Numbered from the stretch's first letter, positions 47,825-59,560 are shown. The stretch is 64,000 nt of DNA from Rhodamnia argentea (GCF_020921035.1 NC_063152.1:34144494-34208493); one strand, 5' to 3'. The notes: generated by a model from the sequence alone, not told the origin. A program made the numbers and translations.

Positions 47825-48695
47825 TGGAAAAATTTTCAAAAAGGATCCGAAGTGCCTTCATTTTCTTCAAATAAAAGTCCGAAGTTGACATTGTTTTAAA
47901 TAAAGGCTTGAAATGCCCTCATTGTCTCAAATGAGTACATGAAGTGAATATTATCTCAAATAAGCGCCTCAAGTGACTTTATTAGTCTTAAAAAAGAACC
48001 CAATTCATCGGTTAGTAGGGACATTTTAGTCATTTAATAACTTTTATGATATTTTATTATTTTTTTTTCCTTTTTGAGTTTTCAAATTTTTTTAAAAAAA
48101 CTAAAATTGAAAAATAAAAAAGAAGGATGAAAACACAAGCGGGAGGGGGCTACCCTCCCGCTCGTGGTCGCGACCCCAACGCCGTTGGGGCTGCGACTCT
48201 CACCAGGTAGTTGGCACCTCGGCGAGGGCCAATAGGCGCTCACCCGGAGTAGGGAGAGGGCCCTAACCCCTTCCAACATCCGGGCAAGGGTCGCTAGCCC
48301 TCGCCCGGGTTCCGCGGACGGTCACGGCCCTCGGTTGGTCCAAGGCGACGGTGGCCGACCCTCCGTCGATAGTCACCTTAGGCCGCCAGAGGGTCACGGG
48401 CCGGATTTGGGCGACGGATGGCGACCCTCGCGCAGATTTGGGAGAGGGTTAGGGCTGCCCTCTCCCTACCGAGGCAAGGGCTTGGCCCTCATCGAGGCGC
48501 CGTGCGGCCCCGTCGGTCAGAGTCGTTGCCCCAACGCCATCAAGGGGTAAGGTTTTTATTTGAAATGGTCACGGCCATTTTAGGCTCTTATTTGAGACAA
48601 CGATGATACTTTAGGATCTTATTTGAAAAAAAAAACCACTTCAAACCCTTATTTGAGAAAACAAGAATACTTGGAGCCCTTTTTTGGAATTTTCC
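47825..48695. mobile_element. Inverted-repeat element with GC-rich core, fourth family
   Basis: Left end GGAAAAATTTTCAAAAAGGA then CCGAAGTGCCTTCATT; right end in reverse complement GGGAAAATTCCAAAAAAGGG then CTCCAAGTATTCTTGTTTTC. Arms carry repeated TCAAATAAxxxCTTGAAGTG units, inverted at the right (CTTATTTGAGA). The core (about 48135-48540) is strongly GC-rich with GGCGAGGG and CGACGGTGGCCG motifs. No transposase. Confidence 0.55.
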
Positions 48696-49129
48696 CACAT
48701 ACTTTTTAATCCATGGCACACTCATTGTTGCATACATTCATCGGTTTCTGACCACCTATGCACATGAAAAAAAACCCCATTTTGTGCTTACACATTTTGG
48801 ATTTATTACCTAAACTAATTGCAACCTCGCTTATATACACACCAAAAGAACAAATAAGAGGTGAATTTATACGTATATGTGTATGTGTTTAGCGAGAGAA
48901 AAAGAGGCTAATGTTACTTGAATTTCATGCAGAAACCCATATTCTTTTCCAGGAAGAGAACTTATGGACTTCCTTGAGAAATCAATGGCTCCCAGACAAT
49001 TTTTCTCATCAATCTTCTTCAACGATTGACCTTCCATGTCTCTCTCCCTCGCTCTGATGAACCATTCTTCTTATAGAAACCCCTCTTTGTCGCACGCCAT
49101 CTAAATTAACTTCGTAGTGATCGTTAATC
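48696..49129 (+). other. Upstream region of the aspartic protease
   Basis: Presumed promoter and 5'UTR. A TATA-like TTATAGAAAC lies at 49071-49080, about 50 bases before the ATG, which is close but possible. No other site claimed. Confidence 0.35.
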
Positions 49130-50464
49130 ATGGCCGCGCCTGACAAGCCATCACACCCTCTTCACGGCCTCGCCCTCCTAGTCCTCCTCTGCCTCGTGGA
49201 ATTCACCGTCGGCGGAGGCGGCTTCACTGCTGACCTGATACACCGCGATTTGCCGCCCTCGCCCTTCCACGACCCCTTTGCGACGTGGTCCGACCGCATG
49301 CACAGCGCGGCTCGGCGCTCGGTCTCGCGGGCCTGTCGACTCTCGGCCGGACATTGTCCGATGATCCGATCCGAGCTGGCCTACAGCGGTGGTGAATACT
49401 ACATGAAGGTGTCGGTTGGGTCGCCTCCCATGGAGACGCTCGCGATCGCTGACACTGGGAGCGACCTCTCGTGGACACAGTGCGAGCCTTGCGTGAAATG
49501 CTACCGCCAGAAGCTGCCGATCTTCAACCCACGGAACTCCTCCACGTACAAAACTGTCCAGTGCCCCACGAGGTTGTGCAAGTCCCTTGACGGGGCAAGG
49601 TGCGGCGGCGGTGGCAACACTGGACGTGCGTGCAAGTACAATTACACGTACGGTGACGGGTCCTTCACCAGTGGTGACGTGGCCATGGAGACCTTTGGGA
49701 TTGGAACACTCCCCGGCGGCACGATCACCGTCCCAAGGATTGCGTTCGGGTGTGGCCACAACAATGGTGGGATCTTCCCCAATGCTGGCTCAGGCATTAT
49801 CGGTCTCGGCGGTGGCCCCTTCTCGATGATCTCCCAAATGGAGCGCTTCATCAGTGGCCAATTCGGCTACTGCCTCATCCCGGAGTTCAGAAACGGCACG
49901 AGCAAAATCAGCTTCGGCAAGGAAGCCGCGGTCTCTGGTCCGGGTGCCGTCTCGACGCCTCTTGTCTCAAAAACCCCCAACACCTACTATTATGTAAACC
50001 TAGAAGGCTTGAGCGTCGGAAAAGAGAGGCTCTCATGCGGCAACAACTCCGCCGACTCAGAAGCCGAGGAGTCCATCAAAGCCGTGAACATGATGGTCGA
50101 CTCCGGGACGACCCTAACGTTTGTGCCGTCTCAATTCTTCCACAACCTGAAGCGTGCGGTAGCCGATGCCATCCACTTGCCGAGAGTCCCCGACCCCCAT
50201 GGCATGCTCGACCTGTGCTATTGGAGCCCGGGCGGCGAGATCGATGTGCCAGTAGTCACGCTGCACTTTGCCGGCAATGCCGATATGGCACTGAAGGAGG
50301 CGAACACGTTTGCCCAATTCGCAGAGGATCTGGTGTGCTTCACGATAATGCCTACGGACAGCGTGCCGATACTCGGGAGCCTGGCGCAGATGGAGTTCAA
50401 GGTCGGTTTCGACGTGCGGAAGAGGACGGTGTCGTTCCTGGCAACGGATTGCACGGCGCAGTGA
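49130..50464 (+). CDS. Nepenthesin-like (A1B) aspartic protease, CDR1-type
   Basis: Secreted pepsin-family endopeptidase; CDR1-type members act in the apoplast in defence signalling. Intronless, 444 residues. Signal peptide at about 1-28 (HGLALLVLLCLVEFTV). A prosegment follows with FTADLIHRDLPPSPFHDP, the CDR1-type hallmark. Catalytic aspartates: D108 in IADTGSDLSW and D324 in MMVDSGTTLTF. Flap Tyr174 in YTYGDGSFTSG. The nepenthesin-type cysteine-rich insert spans about 118-170 (CEPCVKCYRQ, CPTRLCKSLDGARC, ACKY). Other family blocks: FGCGHNNGG at 207-214 and GIIGLGGGPFSMISQM at 222-237. The C-terminus ends VSFLATDC, as usual. Strong GC-rich third positions and an open frame support a functional gene. 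No internal break. Confidence 0.94.
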   Translation: MAAPDKPSHPLHGLALLVLLCLVEFTVGGGGFTADLIHRDLPPSPFHDPFATWSDRMHSAARRSVSRACRLSAGHCPMIRSELAYSGGEYYMKVSVGSPPMETLAIADTGSDLSWTQCEPCVKCYRQKLPIFNPRNSSTYKTVQCPTRLCKSLDGARCGGGGNTGRACKYNYTYGDGSFTSGDVAMETFGIGTLPGGTITVPRIAFGCGHNNGGIFPNAGSGIIGLGGGPFSMISQMERFISGQFGYCLIPEFRNGTSKISFGKEAAVSGPGAVSTPLVSKTPNTYYYVNLEGLSVGKERLSCGNNSADSEAEESIKAVNMMVDSGTTLTFVPSQFFHNLKRAVADAIHLPRVPDPHGMLDLCYWSPGGEIDVPVVTLHFAGNADMALKEANTFAQFAEDLVCFTIMPTDSVPILGSLAQMEFKVGFDVRKRTVSFLATDCTAQ

Positions 50465-50998
50465 CATGGTCTGAGGAGGAGTTGCATTTGGAAAAAAATA
50501 ATTGCTTGTTTTTATATTTCTTTGTTTATGGTCGACCTTTTCAGTCGAGAACTGTAAAGATTAAGAAGGTTGATTCAGATGTGTTTTGCCCATGTAAACT
50601 AATCATTTCGCTTAGCATAGCATTAGAGCCTTCCTGAGATCAATGGCCGAACGAAACTCGTCAAGTCTTCCTTCGGTGCAGAGAAGGAAGAAAGTAGGAC
50701 TTCTTTCTCAGCACCCAGATGAGCCGCAAGGTTGGGTAGTAACTGTGCAACTTAAGTTTTATTAAGGTGTCATAACAAAGGCAAGGTCTCACCTCGGTTG
50801 TGTATGGCAAAAGAAACGACATGATTTTCTAGGAGTAACAGTTGGAAAGATAGAATAATGAACAACAAAATGACGTCTTCATATAATATCATACGAAGAA
50901 CGCAAGTTCTCACGAAGCAAACATACATCAGAAGCTTAGACATTTATAGCTACTTTTAATACAAATTAGACACACGACAATTACATTAGTAACAAGTG
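50465..50998. other. Protease 3' flank
   Basis: Presumed 3'UTR, then intergenic DNA before the LRR pseudogene on the other strand. Nothing else seen. Confidence 0.4.
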
Positions 50999-53538
50999 TC
51001 ATATGAGTATCTGACTGTATGCACGGATCCTTATTTTTCGGTGCCTTCCTGTTCTTTTCCATCTTTTGGCCATTCTCTTGGAGCAGTGCAGGAACCGCCT
51101 ACTCTTCTCGTCAATGATCAAGTTTCCTAGCACAATGACGATCAAAATGCCAACTCCAGTGCCAATTAGCACAACTTTCCAATCCAAGCTGAACGGGGAG
51201 TCGTTGCCGTTGTCTTCCTTCAACAATGATGGTGGTGATGGTAAGTTATCCCCACCCTTCGTGCAATTATTTGGTAAAGGACTTCCACACAACCCCTTAT
51301 TTATGGCAAATGAACTGGTTCCAAATGTGTCGAATTGACTCCCTTGTGGTATTAGTCTCGATAATTGATTGTGAGAGACATCCAAAGATGAAAGAAACGT
51401 AAGTTGGGAAAGTTGTTGGGGTATTTCTCCTGAGAGCTTGTTTCAAGAAAGATCTAGAGATTCCAACCTTGTCAGATTTTCTAAGGAATGCTGGATAGAA
51501 CATGTAAGAATGTTGTTCGAAAGGTTAAGCATGGGAAGTGACTTCAAATCTCCAATGAGATTGGGTATGCATCCTTCGAATTTGTTATTGGAGAGGTCAA
51601 TTTCCATAAGGGCATACGGAACCTTGGAGTATTCCCTTTCTGGGCCTTTGTTTATCAATCTCATTCCATAAGTCACAAGCTTGGTGTTCAGAACCCATGG
51701 CCAAACATTCATATATTCCAACCGGTCTTGACCAACAATCAGTTTCATGGCATGGAAACTCTGCAACAACTTGGAAGGAATTTCACCGTTGAAACTATTA
51801 TCGGAAAGGTCCATTATATGCAAATTAGTGAAATTAAATTGGCTTCGATATGTTTCTATTGGACCATGAAACTTATTGGATTTCAAGATAATGGCTTTCA
51901 GCTCGGTCAATTCTGATATTCCTGAAGGGAACCCATCGAGAATTTGATTGTAACCAAGGTTCAAATACTCCAGCATCGTACAATTCACCAAAGATCTACC
52001 CACCATAATTCAGTTAGGAAACCTAAAAACTTTGGGAACTCATGTAAGTTGCATGAACTTAAACTTACGATGGAAAGTTCTGGAGGAGCGGCATTGATCT
52101 TGGTCTTGCTGACAAATGATACGTTGTTGGAGTCCAAAAGTAACACATTCAAGTCCTCGAGTTTGCGCAAATCTGCGGTGCCGCTCAAATTATTCTCACT
52201 GAGATTCAAATATATATTCAAGACCCTTGAATTCCCATATTGATTTTGGAATTTCACCTTGCAAATTGTTGTATGAAAGGTCAAGGGTAACCAACCACGT
52301 TAGGTTTTCAAATGAAGATCGAATTGGACCACTTATCTGAACATCTGCCAAGTGTAAATGGACCAGACTTGTTAGATTGGCTACTAATTGAATCTCAATA
52401 GGGTACAAAAAACCTCGTAATTTGCATACCACCCGAAAGATCCAAATAGGCGAGTTTTGTCAAGTTGGCAAGCCAATTCGAAATATCTGCTGTAAATATA
52501 TTGGAACGGAGATCTAGATATGATAGATTGGTAAGGTTACTGAAGGAAGTGGGTATTTTACCCTGAAATTTATTGAATGCTATATTAAGATGACCAAGCT
52601 GAGAAAGATTACCCAATGAAGTGGGAAGTGAACCTGAGAAATGACAATCCCCCATTGATAATTCATTCAAGAAAACAAGGTTCTCGAACGAAACAGGTAT
52701 TTCCCCAGAAAAGTTTGTGCCCCAAACGGACAATGATTTCATAGAATTACCCCACCGTTGTTCACGAATAAAACCAGAAAGGTTATCATTGTAACTAGTG
52801 TCGAGGACTTCTAGGTTTGGTAACTGAAAGATGCTTGTCGGATATTCTCCAAGCAATCCACAATTTTGGAGTTTAAGTGACTTCAAAGAAGAGAAGTTTG
52901 CAAGCACACGCAGAAATGGCGATGGCATGCTTATAGAAGAAAGAGCAAGTTCTCTAAGCATAGTCTGACTTTGGCAAGTTCTCTAAGCATAGTCTAAGTT
53001 TTGAACAAAGTTGTCCACGTTGTGCATCTCAACGTCACCCCAATAAGTAGACAAATTAAGAGAAATTAATCTGGAGAGCCGTGAGATATCTAAGAGGACT
53101 TTTCCAAAAAAAGGACGAATCAGACAGATTAAAGTACTGTAACCCGGAAAGATTACTGAAGCTGTATGGAATTGAGGAAGAGTTGAATTCATTCCGAGCG
53201 AGATTGAGCGATTCCAAAGGAAGCAAGCAAAAGAGGCTGGTGTTGGAAGTTATGGTACCAAAGAGATAGCTATCACTAAGGTCGAGGCCGGTCACATGGC
53301 TGGTGGCCTCATCGCACTCGACACCATCCCACAAGCAGCAATCTCCGTTTCCATCTTGTGACCATGATTCAACCTTTGAATAAACACAGCCAAATTCTTC
53401 TATGTTGGTTCGAAAACTTAGCTTGAATTCCATCAAGGCAGAGCTCGCCTCTGGAGGGCACAGTGGCTTTGCAAGTGAAGTATGAATCATCGGGAGAAGG
53501 ACGATCCAAGCAAGAGGCGCATAGAGTAAGGATGCCAT
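50999..53538 (-). pseudogene. LRR receptor-like protein (RLP, Cf-type) pseudogene
   Basis: Reads as a cell-surface LRR protein without kinase, of the Cf/RLP disease-resistance or developmental type. Recognisable order: signal peptide and MASLLYAPLAWIVLLPMIHT at 53538; N-cap CCLWDGVECDEATSHVTGLD; LRRs with LxxLxLxxNxLxGxIP spacing; then a late block DVSHNQLSRLIPQGSQFDTF, CGSPLPNNC, a TM segment (WKVVLIGTGVGILIVIVLG) and a short basic tail ending 50999. The frame breaks near 53060-53090, 52400 and 52200-52250; stops occur at 52983-52985, 52395-52397, 51985-51987 and 51443-51445 (a TGA inside the LDLSxNKLSG repeat). LRRs between about 52000 and 51990 are missing, so the middle of the array appears deleted. 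At least five lesions make a functional protein unlikely. Confidence 0.85.
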
Positions 53539-54150
53539 GTTACTGGAGTTGGTTAATATGCTCTAGATAGAGTGCAATTGAGAAGCTTTTGTAGACAGTA
53601 AAAACCAGTTGCATTCAACGAAAGCTCGTGCTACTTGCATCGCATGCAAGTTGATGGATTAAAGAATCTACTTAACGTTCCATCTCGACGCGTATAGTAT
53701 GGGTTAGTCTGCTAGTTTCTAATCGTATCTGCATTGTCCGCAAAGACGGCATATTACATCTACGCTAACATTTAAAAAACAGGTTAAATATGTGGAGACA
53801 AAGAACTTACTTTAATACAGTAGAAATGATAGATGCAATTTGATTTCATCATTAATTTCGTCCTTCAAAAATAGGGATGTGTTGTGGTGATATCAAATAA
53901 GCTCTGTGTAGCTTTGAGACCAATTATATTTATTTTACCTTAGTACTCATAATATTTTATGGGGCGAAGTATCCGTCGCCGGATAAGACTTTGGGGGCGT
54001 GGTTGGTCATTAGTGTCGCGACCTAAAAATTTAGAAAATTTTCAAGCTAATGGATTATTAGGTTCATTATTTAACTAACATAACTCGGACTCTCCCAAGT
54101 CCATACCAAATCGTAACTTGAGGTTCAATTGATTAACATGCAATGTATTT
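53539..54150. other. RLP upstream and repeat-derived DNA
   Basis: The RLP promoter remnant is followed from about 53990 by sequence that leads into the LTR-derived module. No gene. Confidence 0.35.
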
Positions 54151-54298
54151 CAATTTTGGAGCCGCCACTAATCATTTATGGTAGGTCGATTAGAAACCTA
54201 AATAAAAAAGCGGGAGAACTATTTTATTCCTACGAACCAGAGATTAAGAGTTCGGGGACTTGATTACGCCGGATTACTTTAACGCCTTTTCGGTACCA
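54151..54298 (+). repeat. LTR-derived module (copy A, forward)
   Basis: Contains GGAGCCGCCACTAATCATTT, GATTAGAAACCTAAA, AGTTCGGGGACTTGATTACG and CCTTTTCGGTACC in the same order as copy B (58830-58979) and inverted copy C (62876-63030). This order resembles the LTR of a Ty3/gypsy-like element. No coding domain found nearby. Confidence 0.5.
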
Positions 54299-54658
54299 TT
54301 TTATTTCATGAAAAATCATTTAAGAAGGCAACATTAATTGATTTTAACCTAAGTCACTAACAAAGGTTATCATGCGGGTGCACAATCAATTAATGAACAT
54401 CCAGAAGTCAATATAATCAAGGGAGCATGCGCCACACAAGATGGTTCTTTTTTTTCAATTTTCGATTTTTACATGAATGCATGAGAGACTACACTATATG
54501 CAATGGCATGAATTAAATGCAAGACTAAACTAGATTACATGCAAACCAAATGAATGCACAAGTAGGACCATGATTAAATTAAATACGTGACATGGGTATT
54601 AATTAAAATGAAGACATGCAATTCTAATATGCAATTTAAACTAAAATGCAACCTAGTA

Positions 54659-54795
54659 TGACATGGCAATAAATAATGACATGGCAAAGATGACGTAGCA
54701 TAGATAACATGACATGTATGACGTGGCAAGGATGACGTGACAAGGATGGCGTGGCATGGATGACGTGGCATGGATGGCGTGACAAGGATGAATGA
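54659..54795. repeat. Minisatellite, ~10-20 bp GATGACGTGGCATG units
   Basis: Runs of ATGACATGGC, GATGACGTAGCATA, GATGACGTGGCAAG, GATGGCGTGGCATG and GATGACGTGGCATG. About eight to ten degenerate units, becoming more regular towards 54795, so the array probably expanded recently at that end. Confidence 0.75.
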
Positions 54796-56640
54796 TTTTT
54801 TTTAATATTTTCGGATGAATTAATTTCCTAAAATAGAATTATGTCAAAACAATTTTATCTTGCATATTTTAGAGTTTATATTGACCTAAACCTAGTATAT
54901 TGAAGATATATTATTTTAAACATAAGATTCTATTTAAACATGCAATTTCTATTCTAAGATGCAATCTAACCTAAATATTTACAAAAGGATTAGATATGCA
55001 ATTATCTACATGATGTTATTGTTAAAAGATATGCAATTTTTAAATTTGGAAAATGGATGAATGCAAATCTTTTAAATTTTCGAGATTACATCATGCGACG
55101 GATATATTGTAAAAAGATACGACAACCGAGCAATTCAAATCAATTTGGGAAAGTGAATATGCCAATCAATTCAATCAAGAAAGTGGATATATCAATCAAG
55201 TTTTGGAATATTCGCGAATATTTGAGTCAATCTTTAATTCGTAATCTTACGATTAACGATTAAACCCAAATCCTTGCCTAATCGAGTATTCCATCAATAA
55301 TCCTAAAGATAGGCGTTCTCGATCGTGTGACAAGTTGCGGATTAGGAAAGAAAATTTTCCTAATCAACCTGTATTTTGAAAAAAGATATCCACTTTGGTG
55401 CAATATACAAGATATGCTAATAAATCATAAAATAAGCAAGTGAATATATCAAAGTTCAAGATAGGAAATTTACCTTAAACAAATTGTTTTGCCAAGATTT
55501 GCTCTCCTAATTCGAACTACGAATCTTGACGACCAAGCTTGGATCGATCGCCTGGGCCGGGAGGCACACTCGGCTTGGGAATCCTCGGAACAGCCACGAG
55601 TTTGGGATTCTTTAGAACGACAACACTTCACGGCTAGGCTCGGGAATGCTCTTGCGTTCGTCCTTCAATTCAGCAACCACGAACTTGCAGATTCGTGAAT
55701 AGTGGACGGCTTCGAACAATCAAATCCACGAGCTGGCAAATTCCAGCAGCGCGTGATCCAAAAGAAATGTCCAGGAATGTGCCTTTTCGAGCTTATTTTG
55801 TTGCCGAACCTCACCCGGATGAACTAGCACAAGTAAGGGAAGGGTTAGACCACAAAATCACGGTGAAACAAAAGCTGGATCACCTCTATCAGGGGCTGAT
55901 CAGTAGCATTTTCCGAACTAGGCAGCAACTCAGTGCAAACGGTGTTGGCTCCGGTGGTGATGGGCGGTTTGGTTGCTGAATATGGGCGAGACACCAGGCT
56001 GCAGCGGCTGAAAGGTGATCGATCAGTGAACCAGAGCGGCTGCGGAGATGGTGAAACGGCGATGGACAGCAGAGGAAAAGGGCGGTTCAGCTCGTGATCG
56101 TCCAAGGGGAGGTCTCGGTCAAAGATGTGATGTTGCCGAGATCTCTTAGCTCTCTCTTCTTGATGCGCTGGAATAGTGAAAGCCCCCTTCCACAAAGCAT
56201 TGTGAACGATCTTTTATAGGCTCAGGAACCTGAGCCACTTGAGGAAAAGAAATCCCTCGCAGAATATTTTCTTCAAAATATACTTTCCCTTGAACAATCC
56301 CCTCTCTGACCCCGTCAGTCATATGTCACGATTTTTCCTTTTTTGCAGCGTAGCTTAAGGAAAAGAGCCAATTTTATCCACTTGTGGGACATATTTTTAT
56401 TCTTTTCCTTATTTTCCTTTTCCTGTTCAAACTTTTCCCTGCTGTGGACGTGTAAGAAGAATCTCCTATATTGTTTTGTACTTCCTTCTTTGACTTTTCT
56501 GCATGAAGATCCTCCACGAATAAAAGCTAGATTTATTTTCTTGTCCAACCGTGAGTTCAAGCATGTGTCTCATGAGCCGTGAACATGCAATTTTTGGTCC
56601 TGTGACTTAATCCAATTGGTTCGATTAAGCTTAATGCCCT
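54796..56640. other. Repeat-derived DNA with no recognisable protein
   Basis: Contains open frames at 55489-55698, 55695-55979 and, on the minus strand, 55845-56195, none with a domain. A TTTTATAGGCTCAGG site near 56211 looks TATA-like. It probably belongs to the interior of an LTR-type element whose coding part is lost or lies elsewhere. Confidence 0.35.
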
Positions 56641-57201
56641 TTCAATTAATTCCACTTACCGTCCGTGAAGTTTGAATGCAAAATGTGATGTGATAAATGC
56701 TAAACACTAAAACGCGGAATATATATAAAAACGATTTAATTAATTTTTGGTAATGAGCGGGAATCGATGGGGATATGTTAATGAAAAGGCGAGCAGACAA
56801 GCAATAACTACCAATGTTTGTGACCCTAAGTATTGTTGTTTCAAGGAGACTTTGACTCCCTAGCATTTACAATTAAGTCAACCGCTGTCCTAGAGCCATT
56901 GTGCCCGAGCAAAAGACATGGAATTCTATCAGACCCTATGTCTCGATCTCCAATTGGTGTGGTGTGGCTGTTTCTCGCTGCATACCACCGACACAATACG
57001 CCGATACGTGATTTCTTAAAAAAAAAAAATTCGACACGTTAGAACACGTTTTATATTAAATGTATATTTTTATATCTAAATAACAAGTTATCATGTATAT
57101 ATAAAAATATCGGCAATAAATTTCTTCTTTTTTTTTTTGTTAGGGATTCATGATTAGATTTTTTTTCTTTTGTCTGGCTGGGTATATTAATTTTCAGGAG
57201 G

Positions 57202-57204
<3 letters not shown>
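56641..57204. other. Intergenic AT-rich DNA
   Basis: Includes TATCATGTATATATAAAAATATC near 57091, recurring at 17137. No gene recognised. Confidence 0.35.

Positions 57205-57241
<37 letters not shown>
57205..57241. repeat. (TA)18 microsatellite
   Basis: Uninterrupted TA dinucleotides, ending just before ATGGATTCACATTTTGACC. Confidence 0.9.
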
Positions 57242-57242
<1 letters not shown>

Positions 57243-57990
57243 GGATTCACATTTTGACCTCAAATTTAATGAAAATGCTTAAAATTGACCATGTGCACGT
57301 CTAAATGGTGTGTTCAGAAGTTGGACTTGCATGTCGCTGGCGTGTCTAGAGTGTTGACCACGTGTCGGTCATATGTCGAAGAGTGTCGAGAGAGTGTAAG
57401 GAGTGTTGAACACGACATAGAGGCCCTTGGAGAGTGTCGGTGCTATAGTGGTTTCCATTAGGCGTTGCGGTGTAGCAACGCTGGTCCAATAGTAAACTTC
57501 ATTAATTGATTAGAGGGAGCAAACCTAACATTAGAGCTTACACATGAGGGTAAGATTATTAAGATGTACATGCTAATTGTGTTAGAGAAGATTATTAAGA
57601 TGTACATGCTAATTGTGTTAGAGAAGTCCCACATCAGATATGGGGGTAAGATTATTGAGACGTATGTTCGAGTTGAGTTATAGAAGTCCCACATCGAAAA
57701 ATTGATGTGGTGTTGCGGTCTTCGGGCAAGTGGGCGTTGTAGTGTAACAATGCGAGAATGATGATAGACTTCATGTTTTGATCTGGGGGAGCAAACCTAA
57801 CACTTGAGCTCATACATCAGAGAAAGATTATTGAGATGCATGGTGAGTTGTGTTAAAACAATCACACATTGGAGAATTGGTGTGGTATGGAACAGTAAAT
57901 ATATCTATCATACTTGGCTCATAATTCATTGGTTTAAATTTTTGAGTGAAGACGAATTCAACTAGATATGTTGGCGAGCTCTTTTGGCGT
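57242..57990. repeat. Dispersed repeat with internal tandem duplications
   Basis: Positions 57330-57420 match 16845-16930 in reverse complement. A 39-bp unit starting AGATTATTAAGATGTACATG is tandemly duplicated at about 57553-57630. Units of AGAAGTCCCACATC and AAATTGATGTGG recur at 57622 and 57684. The segment 57880-57980 is related to 17335-17440. Confidence 0.55.
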
Positions 57991-58109
57991 GGATATTAGA
58001 CTTCTGCTACGCGGTCCCAATAATTCGTTACGATCCCCTTTTATTACACTTCTTTTCAATTTCTCTTCTTCACCTTTTTGCTTTCCTTAACTTGCAATTT
58101 TTCTCCTCA

Positions 58110-58111
<2 letters not shown>

Positions 58112-58140
<29 letters not shown>
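58112..58140. repeat. (CT)14 microsatellite
   Basis: Uninterrupted CT dinucleotides. Confidence 0.9.
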
Positions 58141-58167
58141 AGTGGTATTGACGGATAAATTTTCGAC

Positions 58168-58345
58168 TACAAGTACCAAAAAAGTCTTAAACCTATTATA
58201 TTGGTGTCAACTCAGTTTGAAATATTTTAATTGAACCTATTTACTTATAAACCGTTTGCATCTATAGAAATTCAATCCATCTGATCAATTTTGACCGAAA
58301 ATTACCGACTTAGATGCTGGCCGTACTATGAAGGACGGCTAAATC
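58168..58345. mobile_element. Left half of a palindromic GC-core element
   Basis: GTACCAAAAAAGTCTTAAAC then CTATTATATTGGTGTC, followed by AATTCAATCCATCTGATCAA, as in the left arms at 38140 and 46164. Core and right arm are absent. Confidence 0.45.
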
Positions 58346-58829
58346 TTTTGTTGAAGGAATTTAAACAGAATAGAGTTCTATAGTTATTAGTTCACAATAG
58401 AGATTTGTTTGACATAGACATGAGGCATGTGGTTTGATTCTATTTTTCGATAAGTACCATCCAATTCATAAAAACATGATTTTATTGGATCTTCCATTCT
58501 TTATGAACGAATCCAGATATATCCCCAAGCGGTGGCAAAGAATCACATTCATCGAAATTATTTATTGAAAAGAAGATTCAAAATGGTTTTAGAGTCCAAG
58601 TAAATCAGTAGAATATCCGATGAACCCATAATTTGCGCCTAACTTAAGCCAGCCCATTGCCGCGACCCTCCGATCTCGTCGGCGGGGGCTAATGGGTCGC
58701 CCTTCCGGCCCGATTGCGTGTGGACCTTCGGACGCGGGCTCTCCCAAGGCCCATTACCCAAATCGCGGCAGAGGATAACGTCGAGTCGACCTTTTAGTGC
58801 GGTCTAGTGACATGTGCTACGTGTGCATG

Positions 58830-58979
58830 CCAAGGAGTCGCCACCAATCGTTTCGTGGAAGGTACGATTGGAAACCCTATCGAATAGTCGGGAGTTTCTA
58901 TTCGATTCTGCGAGAACCGGAGAAGTGGGTTCGGGGACTTAGTTACGTCAATTATCTTAATTGACGCCCTTTCGGTACC
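58830..58979 (+). repeat. LTR-derived module (copy B, forward)
   Basis: AGGAGTCGCCACCAATCGTT, GATTGGAAACCCTATC, GTGGGTTCGGGGACTTAGTT and GCCCTTTCGGTACC. Upstream DNA (58655-58790) is GC-rich; this may be part of a longer LTR. Confidence 0.5.
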
Positions 58980-59219
58980 TAAGTTGAATGAATTTTTCTA
59001 ATCTTGGATTTCATGCGGACGAGTGGGGTACGGATCCTAATCTAGGAGTTCATGCGGATGGGAGTGACTATCCTAGCAATCACAATCAATCAAAATAAAT
59101 GCACAAATCAAGGAATCCATAACGTGCGGATAAATCGCATCAAATCAACGTGGCATTCCTAGTATAGCCTTATTGGCTTAGAGAAAGGGTATTCAAAGCA
59201 GAAGAGAATGTCAGGAGTG

Positions 59220-59560
59220 ATTTGGAAGCGATTCGCCCATGAGGGGCAAAATCGTAATTTTGAGAAAATTTGGGGACGATTTGCCAAGAAGGGCAAAATC
59301 GTCATTTCTGAAATAATCTGGAGTGAGAAATGTCAAAAATAGGATTGGTCATTTAAACAGACCCATTTCCTAATTTTCGACATTTTTTAGAGGTTCACGA
59401 GGATTTTTAGGAGACAAATTACCCCTAAAGGGCAAAATTGTCATTTTTTGGAAAGATTGGGTGAAGAAATCTCAAAAATAGGATTGGCCAGTTGATTGTG
59501 ACCATTCCTCAATTTTTGAGAATTTTTGGAATTTTTGGGAATTTTCTACAATTTTTCCTA
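59220..59560 (+). repeat. ~136-bp tandem unit, forward orientation
   Basis: Contains GGGCAAAATxGTxATTTTxG, then TCAAAAATAGGATTGGxCA, then CCTxAATTTTxGAxATTTTT, repeated with the AGGATTGG landmarks at 59341 and 59480. Confidence 0.65.

Noticed and set aside
49750..50637. Open frame of 295 codons overlapping the aspartic protease
   Set aside because: Same strand, other frame of a GC-rich gene; the translation is Arg/Cys-rich with no motif, whereas the protease frame has both catalytic aspartates.
54574..54771. His/Cys-rich minus-strand frame that looks like a metal-binding peptide
   Set aside because: The repeats (PRHPCHAILVTSSLPRHTC) come from translating a minisatellite.
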